NCBI GenBank assembly: GCA_050084515.1
Contig: CM114272.1
Location: 13,454,001-13,518,000, forward strand
Reading direction: 5' to 3'
Length of the DNA: 64,000 bases
Source: Blasia pusilla
Taxonomy: Eukaryota; Marchantiophyta; Marchantiopsida; Blasiales
Under the pieces are notes generated by a model. That model made no database searches. It had not been told where the DNA came from and saw only the letters and a program-made list of their open reading frames with translations. The translations under genes were made by a program, and so were the position numbers. Positions 32,463 through 45,985 of the stretch are shown here, piece by piece; the first letter of the stretch is position 1, and every line of letters begins with the position of its first letter.

Positions 32463-35400
32463 TTACATTGCTCCACTCCCCCCTGAACCCTGCATTGGAC
32501 CATCGGTTCGGAAACCTCGTCCTCTTCCTCGACCCCTTCCTCTGCCCCGACCGCGCCCTGCAAAATCCAAACACAACTTACAGATGAAGCTTCTCAACAG
32601 AAACTCATCAATGCCGCATCAGTGAACCAAAACAACTTGATACAAAAAATTCCGACACTCTCCTCTATGTTTCCCAGATCTCTAGAAGAGAAGACGTCAC
32701 TCTCCCAATGACTTCCTCAAGAGATTAAAAAAACCCAACAATCCAGTCCCAATAGAGACAAACTGTTGCCCTTCCAGTCATCATGAAGACCAAAGAGAAT
32801 CTTGTGCAAATAATCATAGTTTAAGTGTAATCTTTTGGTTCAACCTAACATGCAGATCTTCTATAAAACCACACTACACTTGCTGGTGTTCAAGGAGATT
32901 AATCGCACCAGTATTGGCTTCGGATCTCTGAGTCGAATATCCCTCGCCTCCAAGGGTTTTCATCGTGGCAGTACCTTCAGTTGGTTCACCTAGGTGCACA
33001 GTAAAGAGGGATAATCAAGATTCTATCGATACAAGCACTCACGTGCTACTTTAGTCAGATAACACAAAATGAATGTAAAAAGCATACTACCTTCAAAGAT
33101 ATGCAGTATGAAATACAAACATGTGAGCATCTTACAAAATTAAGGAGCGATACAAATTACTTCCACAGCTTTGCATCAGCTCAAGAAATCGATCATCCAG
33201 AAGAAAGTCTGTGCTTCCAAATATAGTATAATTAACATACCATACTGATCAGAGATTTAAAAGAACCACATTACTCACCTCGAGCTACGCGAGGAGCTAC
33301 ATCAGCTGCACCAGCACCAGTACCAGTACCAGTACCTACATCTTCATAGCTTCCTGCATCTTGCGGTAGCTCAGACCCACCAAAGCCTCTGCCACGTCCT
33401 CGGAATCCTCGTCCCCTACCACGGCCACGAGTACGACCTCGGCCACGTGCCCAACCCCCATCAACACCATTATATTCTCCAGTTGGAGTGCCATTACCTG
33501 TGCACAAGACAGAAAGACGCAATAAGAAGGACCACCCAACAAAGCTAAGATCATGTCCCTGAGAGTAATAGACATTCTCTTGAATTTTCATGAGGGTGGA
33601 TCAAAAATACCACCTCCTCTGCCTCTGCCTCTCCCACGGCCACGACCTCGGCCCCTTCCACCACGAGGTGAACCCTCTGAACCCCCCAAAAGTAAAGTGA
33701 AAAGGGAAATAGAAAGTTAGCTGTAACTAAGAGTTTTAAAAAGAGGGAGAATTCCAATTCAAAAGTACTCCACATTTCATTTGATAGAAATGAAACTGAG
33801 CCTTTGAACCTGCTGTCTTTACCGATAGATACAAGCTCTAGAAAACCTTCTACTCCCATTTGGTTGAAGGTTTTAAAATATCCATACCACCTCCTTCATA
33901 CTCGAACTCTGCCAGCGGCTTGACTTGATCCGCAGGTAGTGGTGGCTGATATCTGCAAAGTAAACATGGAAGTTCCAGACTTTTAGGCAAGTTTTAGAGT
34001 CAAGCCCACATAATTCAATACGTAAACTTCCAGATGTACCAACATCACACTTGGGTTAAAGAGTTCAAGCACTGAAAACTAGGTTGCCCAGCTTCTGCAC
34101 GAACAAGCGAGATCCCAAGGCATTTTTACCAGGATATTCCTAACTCCAGTTAGTGCTCCACAACATATAGAACAGTGAAAATAAACATTCAGTCCAAAAA
34201 TTTGAAAGAAACCATACCCTGTAGATGTTTTATCCAGCTCCTTTGTTGACAATGTAATTGTTATCATAGAAACATGTCGTGTAGTTTCCAAGCTGTTAAG
34301 AAACTTAGTCAGACTAATGATGTGTATGAAGATGATATGATAGCCAAGTAAAACTGTTTTGGAACAATAACCAGAGTTTACAAGGCCAGTAGTACAAGCA
34401 TCTAATTACTTCCACATAATTATGAGTGCAGACATAGCAATACAATAAGTGCAGTACTTACGGAAGGAGGCCTTCTTCAAGTGGTTGCCAAAGGTCCGTA
34501 ATATCAGTAGATCCAATAGACGTGTTCTGATGAAGGCCGGCAATCCTTCTCTGCAGACAGCCCATGGGAATTACCAGAGTCATGATCATGGCACCAGAAA
34601 CCATCAAATCTCAAGGATTGGTCCAAACAATCACATTTCAGGGTGTCCCTGATTTGATTCCTTGAGAGATTCAAGACATGACAGAAGGCTATCACCTCAA
34701 CTCTGCTTCTTTGCAAGATTCTCTAGATCTCAAGTCCCCCACTTCACAACAATGAAAAATTAGCAAATCACCACCAAACTCCACCACACATAACTTACTT
34801 TCATCAACCATAGACCAATTTACAGTAGAAAGTAGGGAGACAACGGAAGTCATTATTCCTCGTAGGAGACGGGTATCGATACTGCTCCAGCAAATTATTT
34901 AGTGGTCTGCTTACCTTAATTATCTCAGCAATAGTGACTGTCTTATTTATAGCACGACCCATAGCCTTCAAGACAATCTCTGAAGCACCCTTTTCCTGAA
35001 ATCCCACCACACAGAGGAAAAATGTCATGTTAGGACATAAAGTTCACTGTGACTGAGTTCCTTCCCTCTATCAAACAGATCTCTGCCTCGGCTGGAGAAG
35101 TTAGATCAATCACAATCCCAGACGATTAGGTGACAACTAGCTTGACAACACTTTCCTCTATTTGCTGTGTTTCACGATGTGGTGAATTCCATACACTGAT
35201 CTCCTGAATTGACTTTAGAGAGCTTCTAAGTTCAGCTTCCACAGAAACTGAACACGTTTAGGGTTCTCATCTTTCTGTACAGGGAAGTCCTCACCGCCAC
35301 CACACAAAAATTAAGTGTCAAAACTAATCAGGATTCATGGAATTCCATAATAGCACTGAAACCTTAGCAAGCATTCTCCTTTCATGTTTCCAACCCTAAC

Positions 35401-36501
35401 CTAAAGTTCATTTCCAAATCCCATAATAGTAGTGCGTGTATACCCTCAGCTTCATTGTTACAACATGATGTCCTCGGAGAAACCGGCAAAACCTAGCTGA
35501 GGGTCAAAATGTAGATCTGGAAGTATGGTATCAAGATTTCTTGCGTCAGAAACCTCTGATACCATACACTACCCACAAGAAGTGTTATGGACATCTAGTT
35601 CTCGAGAGTGCCTTATCATAGTGAAATCCTCAACACATCTGCCGCAACAGCAAGAGCTCGTCAGTGAAAAGAAAGTCATGCCCGGAATATGCCAACCATC
35701 TCATCCGAAAGTGGTGGAGGTCATGGAGGCGTACAAGCCAATACAGCTACTCGCAAGCCAGCACGGGTTCTCGTTTTCCTCTGCTTAAGTTGCATGAAGA
35801 ATCAACTTGTATCACGTTCTGGCGTGGACATTTCATAAGCACACCAACGATTCATAGAATGTTGGCCATCTTGCAGTTCAGGTAAATGCTCACGGCAGGC
35901 CTTGTGCCCTTACCTACGACATTTCCTGACACTGTCGAGGGCACAGGCAATAATCCCCTATACTAAATCAACTCTTCAAGGGTTCCAAGCCCCAGCCAAG
36001 GGTTTAGTGTTCGTGGTAGTAGAATGTGCAGGCGCCTCTATCTGCGAGCGCCGTCTACTCCAATGGCGAAGTAACTACTCAAACGTGAAGTCTCAGTCGC
36101 CCATCGCCCCGAAATCAAAACAACAGTGTCAGTCCCCGTTCGTAGTTGCGGCATCCACTTCGTAAAATAGACACCTCAAGGAGAGGAGGAGCTGAAGTGC
36201 CATCGAGCTCCGGAAAGCATCAAGATGTTGCAGGGAGGAAATAAAGGCACGCTGCAGTCATGGAGGACGAACGGAACAGGAAAACAAATAATGACGTGAA
36301 ATGAGAACACAGCCCTCCCCAACAACGCCCAAGGTTCTGGGCCGAAGGTGAAAGGAAGCACATGCAACTAAAAAATACCTGAAGAAGTGTCGTCGCATAT
36401 GTGATGTAGTTACGCATCTTCCCCTGTGTGGTGATGCGGATCTCATTTTCGCTTATTGGAGTTTCAGGCCGGGGCTTCTCCACCCTTTGATACCGATCCA
36501 T
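32463..36501 (-). CDS. Alba-domain RNA/DNA-binding protein with C-terminal RGG repeats (8 coding exons)
   Basis: Coding exons on the minus strand: 36501-36379, 34995-34915, 34550-34462, 34292-34218, 33952-33888, 33676-33611, 33497-33279, 32557-32463. All introns are GT-AG, phases agree throughout, and the sum is 813 bp (270 residues plus TAA). The start MDRYQRVEKPRPETPISENE and the following IRITTQGKMRNYITYATTLL, GASEIVLKAMGRAINKTVT and IAGLHQNTSIGSTDI match the plant Alba-like family over about residues 20-125. STGYQPPLPADQVKPLAEFE links to RG/RGG-rich exons 6-8 and a short GPMQGSGGSGAM tail. Family members bind RNA, and some bind R-loops or DNA, in nucleus and cytoplasm. No stop or frameshift disturbs it, so it appears functional. 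It is the only clear host gene here. Confidence 0.95.
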
Positions 36502-38320
36502 AGCTCGTTAAGCAAAGTGCACTCAGATCCTGTATTCTTGAATCTCAAGAAATATGTATCTTAACCACCCCGCGCTAATCTTCTCAACCACAGCGAACAC
36601 CCAGCGGATTGGCCAAAAGTAGAGGGCGCGTACTGGACAGGAAAAGAGGACACAACACAATTTCTAATCAACTACAGAGTAGCATCCGATGTTGTCTTCC
36701 ATAACTCTGGCGCACCGAAAATCAAGATCTAATCAAGAAACAAGAGCACGAAGCTCAAATATATGATAACAAATAACCTATCACCCGAAAGGTGGGACAC
36801 TGAGACGTTACAAGATTGCAGTAATAGAAGAGAGTGCTGGTTGAGTATGGCTGCTCCCAGCGCCTAGAAGGCTACCGCGAAATCACTATTTCGAAGGAGG
36901 GGAATTTCAATGGGAAACAATGGTACACGACTTCAGCAAAATAGAGAAAGAGGTCGTGGCTATCAAGATTACGATGATGACAACGAAAAGGCGTGAGACT
37001 AAAATCTCAATCAAAACAGCAATTTAAGAGAATTCGTCGAAGTAAACGGCAGGCAGAAGCAGTGCTGATCTCTCTCCCCGAAACTCAAGCCAGACAAAAA
37101 AATATACGGAATACATGATGCCGCAAGGGAGATACCCGAAGTGTGTGACCAAGGCCGTAAAGGGACCTATCAAGTATGTCAAGATATAATGACACCAAGT
37201 GTGTGTGCGGGCAAACCCCGGTTATAAGAAAGGCTAGCGGCACGGATTCGAAGGACCTCCCAGGGTGTGTATGATGAAGACTCTCCTCCGTGGCAACCCC
37301 ACGAAACTCCTCCAAATTATAATCCTCCCTCAAAAACCTCAACAATATCTAAATAATCATTCCGGGTAAATTTGTAAATTTGCCCTACGTCTCCCAGGCC
37401 CGGATACCTTGCCTCCCTGCTCTGGCAACAAGCTAGCTCCCCTCGTGCCCACGCGAGCTCGCAAGCAACCGAGCGAGCGAGATGGATGATGCGATGACGT
37501 ACAACTGTTCAATCGATCCCCATTTGCTCTCCCCACCGCAATGCCCCCGCATACATCAAAACAATTATAAAATCCCTCTCCCTTTCAAAGGTAGGGCCCT
37601 ACACCGGTCAATTACCTCTGAATTTAGCTCCTCAACTGCAATCACCAACCAGAACGAATCACTCGTCGAGAATTCCCTTGCCGCAGATCTAATCATGCCC
37701 TATGCGCTTCTCCCGGTCTCCACGCCTATTCTACGCTGTACATGCCATTCCCCACCCTCACTCTCTTGCCAAACCCTCGCCAGACACACTCCGCCTCGGC
37801 TTGTGATTCTTCTTCTTCCTTTTCTTCCCTGTGAAGCAGGCGCCAAGTAAGGAAGGAAGCAGGCAAAAGAAGAAGACGACGACGACGACGACGACGCAGC
37901 ACGAACAAAGCCGCGGAAGAAGCTGCCTACCTAGCTATCCAGCCAGCCAGCCAGCCAGCCAAGCCCCCCCGCCCCGCCCCACTCCCGCATCCAACAACCA
38001 AACTCTACTGTCCATGGTTAGGGCAGCTCTACAACCATCCATCCGCCCATCCACGTAACGCTCCGCGCTCTTCCATGCCCATCAACGATCCGCTGGTCCA
38101 CGCGTCCGGCTCCAACACGCCCGATGAGAGATCGGACCGTTCCGGATCCTCGCACTGCGCTGCGGGAGGCCGCTTCAGGCAACCTCACGGTATCGAGGTC
38201 TGCGTCCGTCAAACTGACGGATTGTCCCGCGCTCGTCAGACGCCTGTGGGGAGTCCAAGGGACCTCCGCTTTGTGGAGGAACGGCTTTCCCGTCCCCATC
38301 GTGCACTAGGTACAACTAAA
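36502..38320 (-). promoter_or_regulatory. Candidate 5'UTR and promoter region of the Alba gene
   Basis: Upstream of the Alba ATG the first 900 bp is ordinary. From about 37380 to 38310 the DNA becomes GC- and CpG-rich, with CT-rich stretches on the coding strand, (GAC)n at 37875-37896 and a CCAG repeat at about 37939-37961. Such a block about 1-1.8 kb upstream of an ATG fits a promoter plus a 5'UTR exon followed by a 5'UTR intron; a possible acceptor (TACAG) sits about 30 bp before the ATG. No TATA box stands out. Position and transcription start are inferred. Confidence 0.45.
37875..37961. repeat. Short microsatellites (GAC)n and (CCAG)n
   Basis: About seven GAC units at 37875-37896 and about five CCAG units at about 37939-37961, inside the GC-rich block upstream of Alba. 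Confidence 0.85.
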
Positions 38321-38329
38321 ATTGGAGGG

Positions 38330-41300
38330 AGTTCTGTAGTTGAGTTTTCCTTCAACATACATTATTAGTGTCTTATTAGACCTTTCCCTGGATGTCACGT
38401 GTGATCCTTTAAAAACTTAATATTTTAAAAGTAAGTAGAGAATGAAAAAATTGATACAGATAAGTATATAGATAACTAATTTTTATCAAACTTGAATTCT
38501 TATAATTTTGAAATTTCATACATACGCTTTTCCCAAGTCTCCCACATTTCACTATGTAAAAATTTTTAATCTTCCCAATCTCACTACAATTTTCATTGGT
38601 GTCCCTCCTAATCTTCCTTGTTTTTCCAGTTATTTTCTTTAATGAAAAATATTTGAATTATCACGCTTTCTTGGCAGATAAATGAAAACTCTATATGAGA
38701 AAACTGGCCAAAATTAATTTTAAAATTTAATATTTTAAAAAAATTTAAGTATTTCATGTTATTCTCTCATTATCATGAATACTTTGTGGAAAATGTATTC
38801 TAGACTATTACTTATGTTAGCTTCTTGCATATTAAACTTCACAATTACAATATATTTCTAAAGCATTTCCATTCTAATTCTACAATTTTTGGGTTTGGCA
38901 TAAGTATTTATTGATAATAACTTCAAGTCAAATTTCAATTGCTGGAAATATTTCTCATCCAACTAAAAAATATTTCATACAAAGATCCACGGTTGGGAAT
39001 ATTTCATTTAACCCATATATATCAATCTAAGTGACTTGCATGGGCTCCAAATTATTAGTTTGGTTTAAGCACAATTTTCATATTTATAACTCTCGTTAAC
39101 TAAATTTGGAATGTATTGGGACACGTAAATATAATCATGCATTCTAAATTGAAAAATTGAGTGTAACTTTATTTTCTAAGTTTTTTTTTACTGACTTTTG
39201 TAAGATTTTTTGAGCTTCCATTACTTACAATGGAATTTTTTTAATTTCAGGAAATAAAGGTTAAAATAGGAAAATTTTGAAGTTTCAAATATGCCTTATT
39301 GTTTGGGTTTATGGATAAGGTTTTGAAAGTTTCCATATATTTTTCAAATTGAACTTTTGGATTTCAAAATAAAGTCCTCTTGCAAGGATATTAAATAAAA
39401 CTAGGGCATTTTTTTAATTGAAAATATTTCTTTTTTATATCTACATCGTTAATTAAGGAAGGGGGGTTATTATGTGAATAAGGAAGTCGTTTCTAAAAGA
39501 AGCAAAACCCTTTTTAAAGGGGAAATCTGAAATTTTATGTCACCTCTCGTAGAAAATAAAAAAATTAACCATACAATCTCTTACAGCTATGTATCAATGG
39601 AACGCTTCATGTTATCATCTATTTTAAATTTTAAACAAAGAAGGTTTCTACATTTAGGAAAATTGAATTTGAAAGAATGAGATGACTCTTACCTTTCATT
39701 TACTTGGTAGTATGTTTTAGAAGGGCAAATTCTTTATCAAAGTCTATAGATTGGTTTGCAAATAAAAAAATTATCCACAATTCTAAGAACTCAATATATA
39801 TTAGTGAGAAACGAACTCATTTCACATTTCTTCATGGATTGCAAGAGGTGGGAAACGGAGCATAGGCGAGTGGGGTAGCAAGGAGGAAGGGAGTTGGGTG
39901 GAGGGAATGAAGGAAGGACCGCCCAAGTGCATGACGTGGGAATAAGTTGAAGTGTCAAGAAGTGGGTAGAGGTGGGGATCCATAAGGACAAATCCTTCCA
40001 TAGGACTCATGTAAGTCCACGAAAATAAACATATCCATGGATACAAACTCTCCATATGTAACTTTCTTTACAATCCAAAAGAAAAATCTCTTCACAAAGA
40101 AATTTAGGAAGATTTTTTAAGAAAAAAATTTATGTAAATGAATCTTCATGAGGAAAAAAATTACTTTGGTTTTTTCGGATTTTGAAAACATAAGGAAGAA
40201 AAAGTACTCGAGACATTGTGTGAAGCCTTTTAAATCCCTTAACCTTACTATAAAGAATGGTGTAAACTTATTTTTAATAATCCAATGGTTGGCATTTTTT
40301 TACTAGAAAAATCCTTCTTGCTAAAAAGAAAAATTAGACTTGAATAAAAGGAGATGGCAAAACCCATTGGAAATACAAGGAGAAGGACTCAAAACTTCAT
40401 GAACATCATGGCCCCATCTGGGCAGGGACAAAGAAAAATACATTTTCCTTCTTACTAGTGGGGAAACAATTATTATTTTCTTTTTCCTATTGATTATCCC
40501 ATCACAAGATTTTTTAACTCCCTATATGTTTTTTTCTCATTATTTTAAAAAAAAATCTCCTTCTCTAACCAATATTTTTTCCCTTCATCTTCTATCTTGC
40601 AATTAAATAAAGGTGTAACTACTACAAAGGAAATGCTAATAAAAAAAAATGAAATATCTCTCCATAGGTAAATAGTTTGGGATACTTTATCTTTTGTCAC
40701 TCATCTCTATACATGGCCCAATAGTAATAATGTATACTAGTGAGGTGCACATGTGATCCATAGGCATTATAGAGACCATTCTAAAAATTAAAATATATAC
40801 CACTTAGAGTATATTTACACAAACTCATTAACTTTGAGTAATAACAAGAATAACTTCAATAACTTTGAACTAAAACTTTGTAGGAAATGATTGCGTGGTG
40901 GAAGCTCATCAGCTAAAAAGGTTGAAAATCAAGAGGGAGTTCTAAAACACAATCCTTTTAGAATAAACAGATGTATCATGTTCTAAACAACAATCCTTTC
41001 ATTTTGAAATATTATAGTGATTAGGTGGAAGTTGAGAAGATACCTCATTCTCTCATTTCAAGATAAGTGAATTTTCTTTTATAAATAATCTCCAAGTAAG
41101 TCAATTCTCACTTTTTCAATTAATACATAAATTTCACTGTTTTGAAATATTATTTATGCAACTGTATATTTATATTTGAATCAAAAAATTGTTAATTATG
41201 TTAGAATATAAGGGATTTGTTTTTCTTAAATCTAACTATTCATTAAATTTTATAGGGATAAATAAAATAACATACTATAAATATTAATCAAGAAGTGTTG

Positions 41301-44300
41301 TAAGGATTTACAAACACAATCAATGAATATGAGCTAAATCCATAACTAAAAGATTTCTTATTGATTCTAAATATGAAGCAGTTAAAAAATCATTAAATTT
41401 ATTTGAGATACATATTTTAAAGATCGATGAAGGGTATTACGCAAGGTAGATTCTTGTCATTTCAAGAAGGAATATTTCATCTCAGCTTTCATCTAAATAT
41501 CTCATTGATTGTGTATAATGTAAATGCAACTATTAATTTTAATGAATTAATTTTCTTATCTCAATTTTACTATAGCCTTCAAGAGTTTCAGGATAATAAA
41601 TCCACACTATTGTAGGCATTGTCTTTTAAAGGACATAAAAATTGGTGATTTTCAATATCTCAAATGATTTGCAAATGACTTCCCAAGTTTATATGAAGGA
41701 ACTTTGGGAAATAGTTGAGATATATTTTGAGATAATCTTATAAGTGTTTGTGAGAAATCTTGTAAGAATTTACTTGCGCTAGATGAATGACATGTAAAAT
41801 ATGTTTATATTTTAAAAAATTCTGAACTAATATTCATAATAAAATCAAAATATTGACACGCAAGTGTTAATGATAAAAACTCACATCTTAAGAAAAAGTA
41901 TGAAAAAAATAATTTACCATTAATACATAGCATCAATGCTGAAATAAGATTCATCAAAGCCTCGCATAAATAATTAGATGGGTTTGAAATTTCTCTTAAC
42001 ATAAGATTTTTCCAAGCTCCATTTTTCTGAAATGAAGTTTTGTGGAAGAAGTTTATGAATTATATGAGGATTTTTTCATAATAGATAGATTAGGATGAAT
42101 CCCAACATTGATAAAATTTCATATGAGCCTCAAAATTTGTGTGTTAAGGGAGGAGATATTTTAATGATTTTCAACATCTTGTATGGAGAATTAGTATCTT
42201 TAGAAGCAAGTATAAAATTTTTGAATCAAAAGATTTTGTGTATCTTTTCCATCTAGCGTACACATTTTGTGAGGTAGTGTATGCCTAAGAAATTTGAACA
42301 CACGCACTATCAAAGCTCAATTTTTTCTAATTGGAAATTTGGTGGGAGGAATTTATAATTACATAGGAAAGTTGACATTGGTGGTATATACAAAAATTCT
42401 CTCTGAAGAACTTGTTTAGGATCTTTAAGTGATATGTGCTGTTGGTTATCCTCTTCTTCAGTTTTCTAAAATTAATCAATCTTACATTTAACAAAACATG
42501 TAGAAACAAGAGATCCAACTCTTCCATATAAAATTTTGAATTCGACGAGAAAAGAAATAAGTTCTTCCATCACACAAATATTCTTGCAAGTTGATGAAGG
42601 GAATAAATTGAGAAAAATTCTCTTGCGATTAATATACTATTTTGAATCTTTCCTCACTTTTCAATTTAGCCTAACAAACAAACCAATTATTAGTTTTAAT
42701 TATCAAGGAAGAAGAAATATCATATGGCGCTCCCATATAATTGGATATCTCTTAAGGCACAACAAAAATACTGAAGATTAATCCCCCCCCCCCCCCACCT
42801 CTCTCTTTGTCATAGTCTTCAAATACTTTCAACTCTACATAAACCTCTTATTTCATTTATTTTAATTTCTTCACAATACAACGGATAAATTTGAAGAGTA
42901 TCCTATTTGGAATACAAGCAAAGGAAAAAATAAAAAAAGGTGAATTATTTTAAATATGATAGTATATAAATATGAAATATCATATGGATATACTATATCA
43001 ATATCAAAGTAATAAATATTAAAAATAAGATTTTATTTTAAATATTTCCAAAGTTATCTATAAATTATCTTCTCTAGCTTAATTTCCCTTGCGATGCCTG
43101 AAAATTTAAATAAAATAAAATAAAAAATTAATGAAGAAAGAACTTAATGAATAGAAATTAAAAAATATGTTTTTGAAAATAAGCCTTAATTGGAAAATAT
43201 TGACAGAGATAAAATTTTATTTAAAAGATAACACATAGAATTAGAAAAGCATTTAAAATTCATAATATAAGAACCCATTTCAAACAAACTGTTTTCTAAT
43301 TTGATATATTATATTATATTTATTTTAACAGAATTTGATTAAATTTTTTTTTAAAATTCAATGTAAATATTAAGGAGTAAAATTAGCACATATGTAATAA
43401 TATTTTGTAAATTACAAAGGTTAGATTTCTTGATCCTTATCGCTTACAAGTATATGAATTAAAATAAAAGATAAGTAAATTTTGCAAGGAGAGAAATAAA
43501 TTTAAAATTATATCATCCGAAAATATTCTGATATAAAATATTTTAATTAAAATTAAAAACAATTTTATTCTTATAAAAATAAAATCATAATATTATTTAA
43601 AAAAATTTGGAATGAATTTAGAGATTAATTTATTTTAATTAGTATTGAGAGAATTATTTCATGAGTTAATATATATATTCTTAATCTATTTCATCAATTT
43701 TTATTGTAAGAATTGATAAATGACTTACTTAGGAAAGGATTTATTTGGATATAAGTAACTTCAGTGAAATAATATCAAGTGGAAATTATTTTTAAAAATT
43801 TTTGAAGAAAATATTATTCAAATAGAGAAGAAATAAGTTCTGTGGATGGACTTATTTTATATAAATAAGAGAAAAAATTTATCTTCCTTTTTAATGAAGT
43901 TAGCCTTTATTTAAAAACCAATAATCTACGTATCATTTCACTACTTAATTACAAAAATATTTACGTTAAAGGGAAGTGTCTTTTAGGGTTTAGTACCTTC
44001 TCACATCCTTTAAATTTTATCTTACCATATTGCGACTCCCATCAAGGGAATTTGCAAATGAGTAGTTTTCTTCAAACTTTCAATCTACAAGAATTTTTTA
44101 AAATTTAAACACTAAACACTTCAATTCCTAGGAACTGTCAAATTTTAATGCAATCAAAAGTAAAATAAATTTTAAAAAAATCAACATGAAATGATTTAAT
44201 AGTAAATACTTGAAAAATATGGAATTTTGAAATTGATTTTCCACCACCCATATAAGAATTTATAATTCATACGGTACCCCAAACATCATCAATGAGTTAA

Positions 44301-44380
44301 ATTCAAGAAAGAATGAAATGAAAGTCTATCTAGTAACAGAGATATTCCCGATGGATGTTGAAGTCGGTTGCATGAGGCCT
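38330..44380. other. AT-rich gene-free block, about 6 kb
   Basis: Base composition changes abruptly at about 38320 to strongly A+T-rich sequence with long A and T runs, and changes back near 44380. No open frame over 81 codons was worth attention, and no plastid, mitochondrial or transposon domain was seen. A 14-C homopolymer interrupts it at 42783-42796. It may be old, decayed intergenic or matrix-attachment-type DNA. Confidence 0.6.
42783..42796 (+). repeat. Poly-C tract of 14
   Basis: Fourteen consecutive C in otherwise A+T-rich surroundings. Confidence 0.95.
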
Positions 44381-45560
44381 CTAAACTAGCGGAGCCGTGC
44401 TCTTAAGTAGAAAGACTAACGAGCTTACTGAACGAATATCCGGTGATACAACGGACACCGGGGAACGAGATATTCTTGGGTTACTGTACGGTGTCAGCTC
44501 CACATTCCGGGCGCGCTCATGTGCTTACGCGGTTGAGTCCTACCCGTTAACCGTCCGACGTGGCATGCGCCAACAAGCTTGTGGTATACGGCACAGCCCA
44601 GAGTGGGAACTCCACAGTTTCCGTGACGTGAAAAGAACATTAGAGGATAGAACAGCACGGGCCATGTGAAAAGGTATAAACTGGGGATCATGGGCGCCAC
44701 TAGGAAGGCCAGCTGGGGGCGCAGAAGCCGCAAAGATGTGCGCAAAGCTTCTAATGGGTGATTAATCAACCCGCAGGATAATCAACGTTAATATGGGTAG
44801 GAGTCAAACGCGGGGCGGAAAGAGGCCCGCCAAGCAAGGCTCGGAAGGAGTATCAGAGCATTTGTGGAGTAATGTTGTTGTTTTTTGTCACCCGATAGTG
44901 AGGAAAGGATCTTTATCCTGCGGGGAGAAGGGTAAATTATTTAGTTAGACTAGGACGTGCGGATCCGGGTTTAGGAGGCCGCTGGCCGCCACGCCATCTC
45001 CAATAGAGCCATGTGGCCCACCATGGCAGCAGCCCATCATGGGCATGAATAGGTGGTGAATGGATGCTTAGCAGGTTCGACATGATCATGTACTATGTAG
45101 GATCCTGGAACGAGTGTTCTTGTATCTCGAGATTGCGACTTCTCACTATCTCCTCGGGCAGAGTGGTGACTCGTCGAGATTTACTTGTACCGCGAGCCTT
45201 AAGCAAAGTTAAGCTACATTGGGGACGGAAGTTACGGAACTGATCCTTATTCCTTAGCCATATGTTGAAGGTACGCGTAATAATTTCACGTTGCATGTGC
45301 AAGTGTGGGAAAGGAAATATCAAAATGATTTATGCACGAAGGCGAAGGACATGTCATTGGCCATGTGTGATGAAACACATGGCAACGGGAATGCATGGAG
45401 GTATTTCAGTAAAGGTTATATTATTAATGGACCAGGTTGCAGTCTAAGTATGGGTGGAAGGGCATATCATTTGTTAAACCACTTGACATGTTAAACACTA
45501 TGCGCATTAGCTCTTGAAGAGGAAAAATGTACAAAGGAAGAGTTCTCAAACCCATCTCGT
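44381..45560. other. GC-balanced unassigned segment
   Basis: Composition is near even, unlike both flanks, with frames up to 91 codons that show no family resemblance. I see no gene. The sharp edges suggest an inserted or less decayed piece. Confidence 0.4.
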
Positions 45561-45579
45561 TTTAATACTGTAGAAAATA

Positions 45580-45985
45580 ATATATATTATCGTGGGAGAG
45601 TACCTTATTGATTTGTAAACACCTCTCTGTTTAACACGTGGCTAGTGGGCAGCAAGGAAAAAAAAAGAAATTTTGTGTAACATTATTAATCTCTTTCCTT
45701 CACGGGCTATACATTAGCTCTTCAAACACTTTTTTTTATTTCGGGTGCATAACACGGGCACCTTATCTATATTATTACGGGAGAGTGCCTTCTTGGTTTG
45801 CAAACACCTCTCTGCTTCACACGCGATAACTAGGCAACAAGAAAATATTTCATATGCTATGGGCAGTAAGAAAAAAAAATGAATTTATGTGCAACACCAT
45901 TAATCTTTTCCCTCCAGGGTTATACACTAGTTCTTCAAATACTTTTTTATTTCACGTGCATCGCACAGGCACCTTCATAGTATAG
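45580..45985 (+). repeat. Two diverged tandem units with Helitron-like palindromes
   Basis: A unit of about 190-200 bp (GGGAGAGT.CCTT.TTG.TTTG, AAACACCTCTCTG, TTAATCT, TCACG or CCAGG, GCTCTTCAAA.AC, TTTTTTATTTC, GTGCAT..CAC.GGCACCTT) occurs at about 45590-45770 and 45772-45985, with a weaker third piece at about 46085-46140. The GTGCAT..CAC.GGCACCTT part recalls the short hairpin near the 3' end of plant Helitrons. Neither a TC start nor a CTRR end could be fixed. Confidence 0.45.

Noticed and set aside
33271-33591. Single-exon RGG-protein gene at 33271-33591
   Set aside because: Its first 35 or so codons run through an intron; the RGG part is exon 7 (33279-33497) of the Alba gene with GT-AG borders.
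38330-44380. A plastid or mitochondrial DNA insertion
   Set aside because: Despite the high A+T content no organellar gene, rRNA or tRNA could be recognised.
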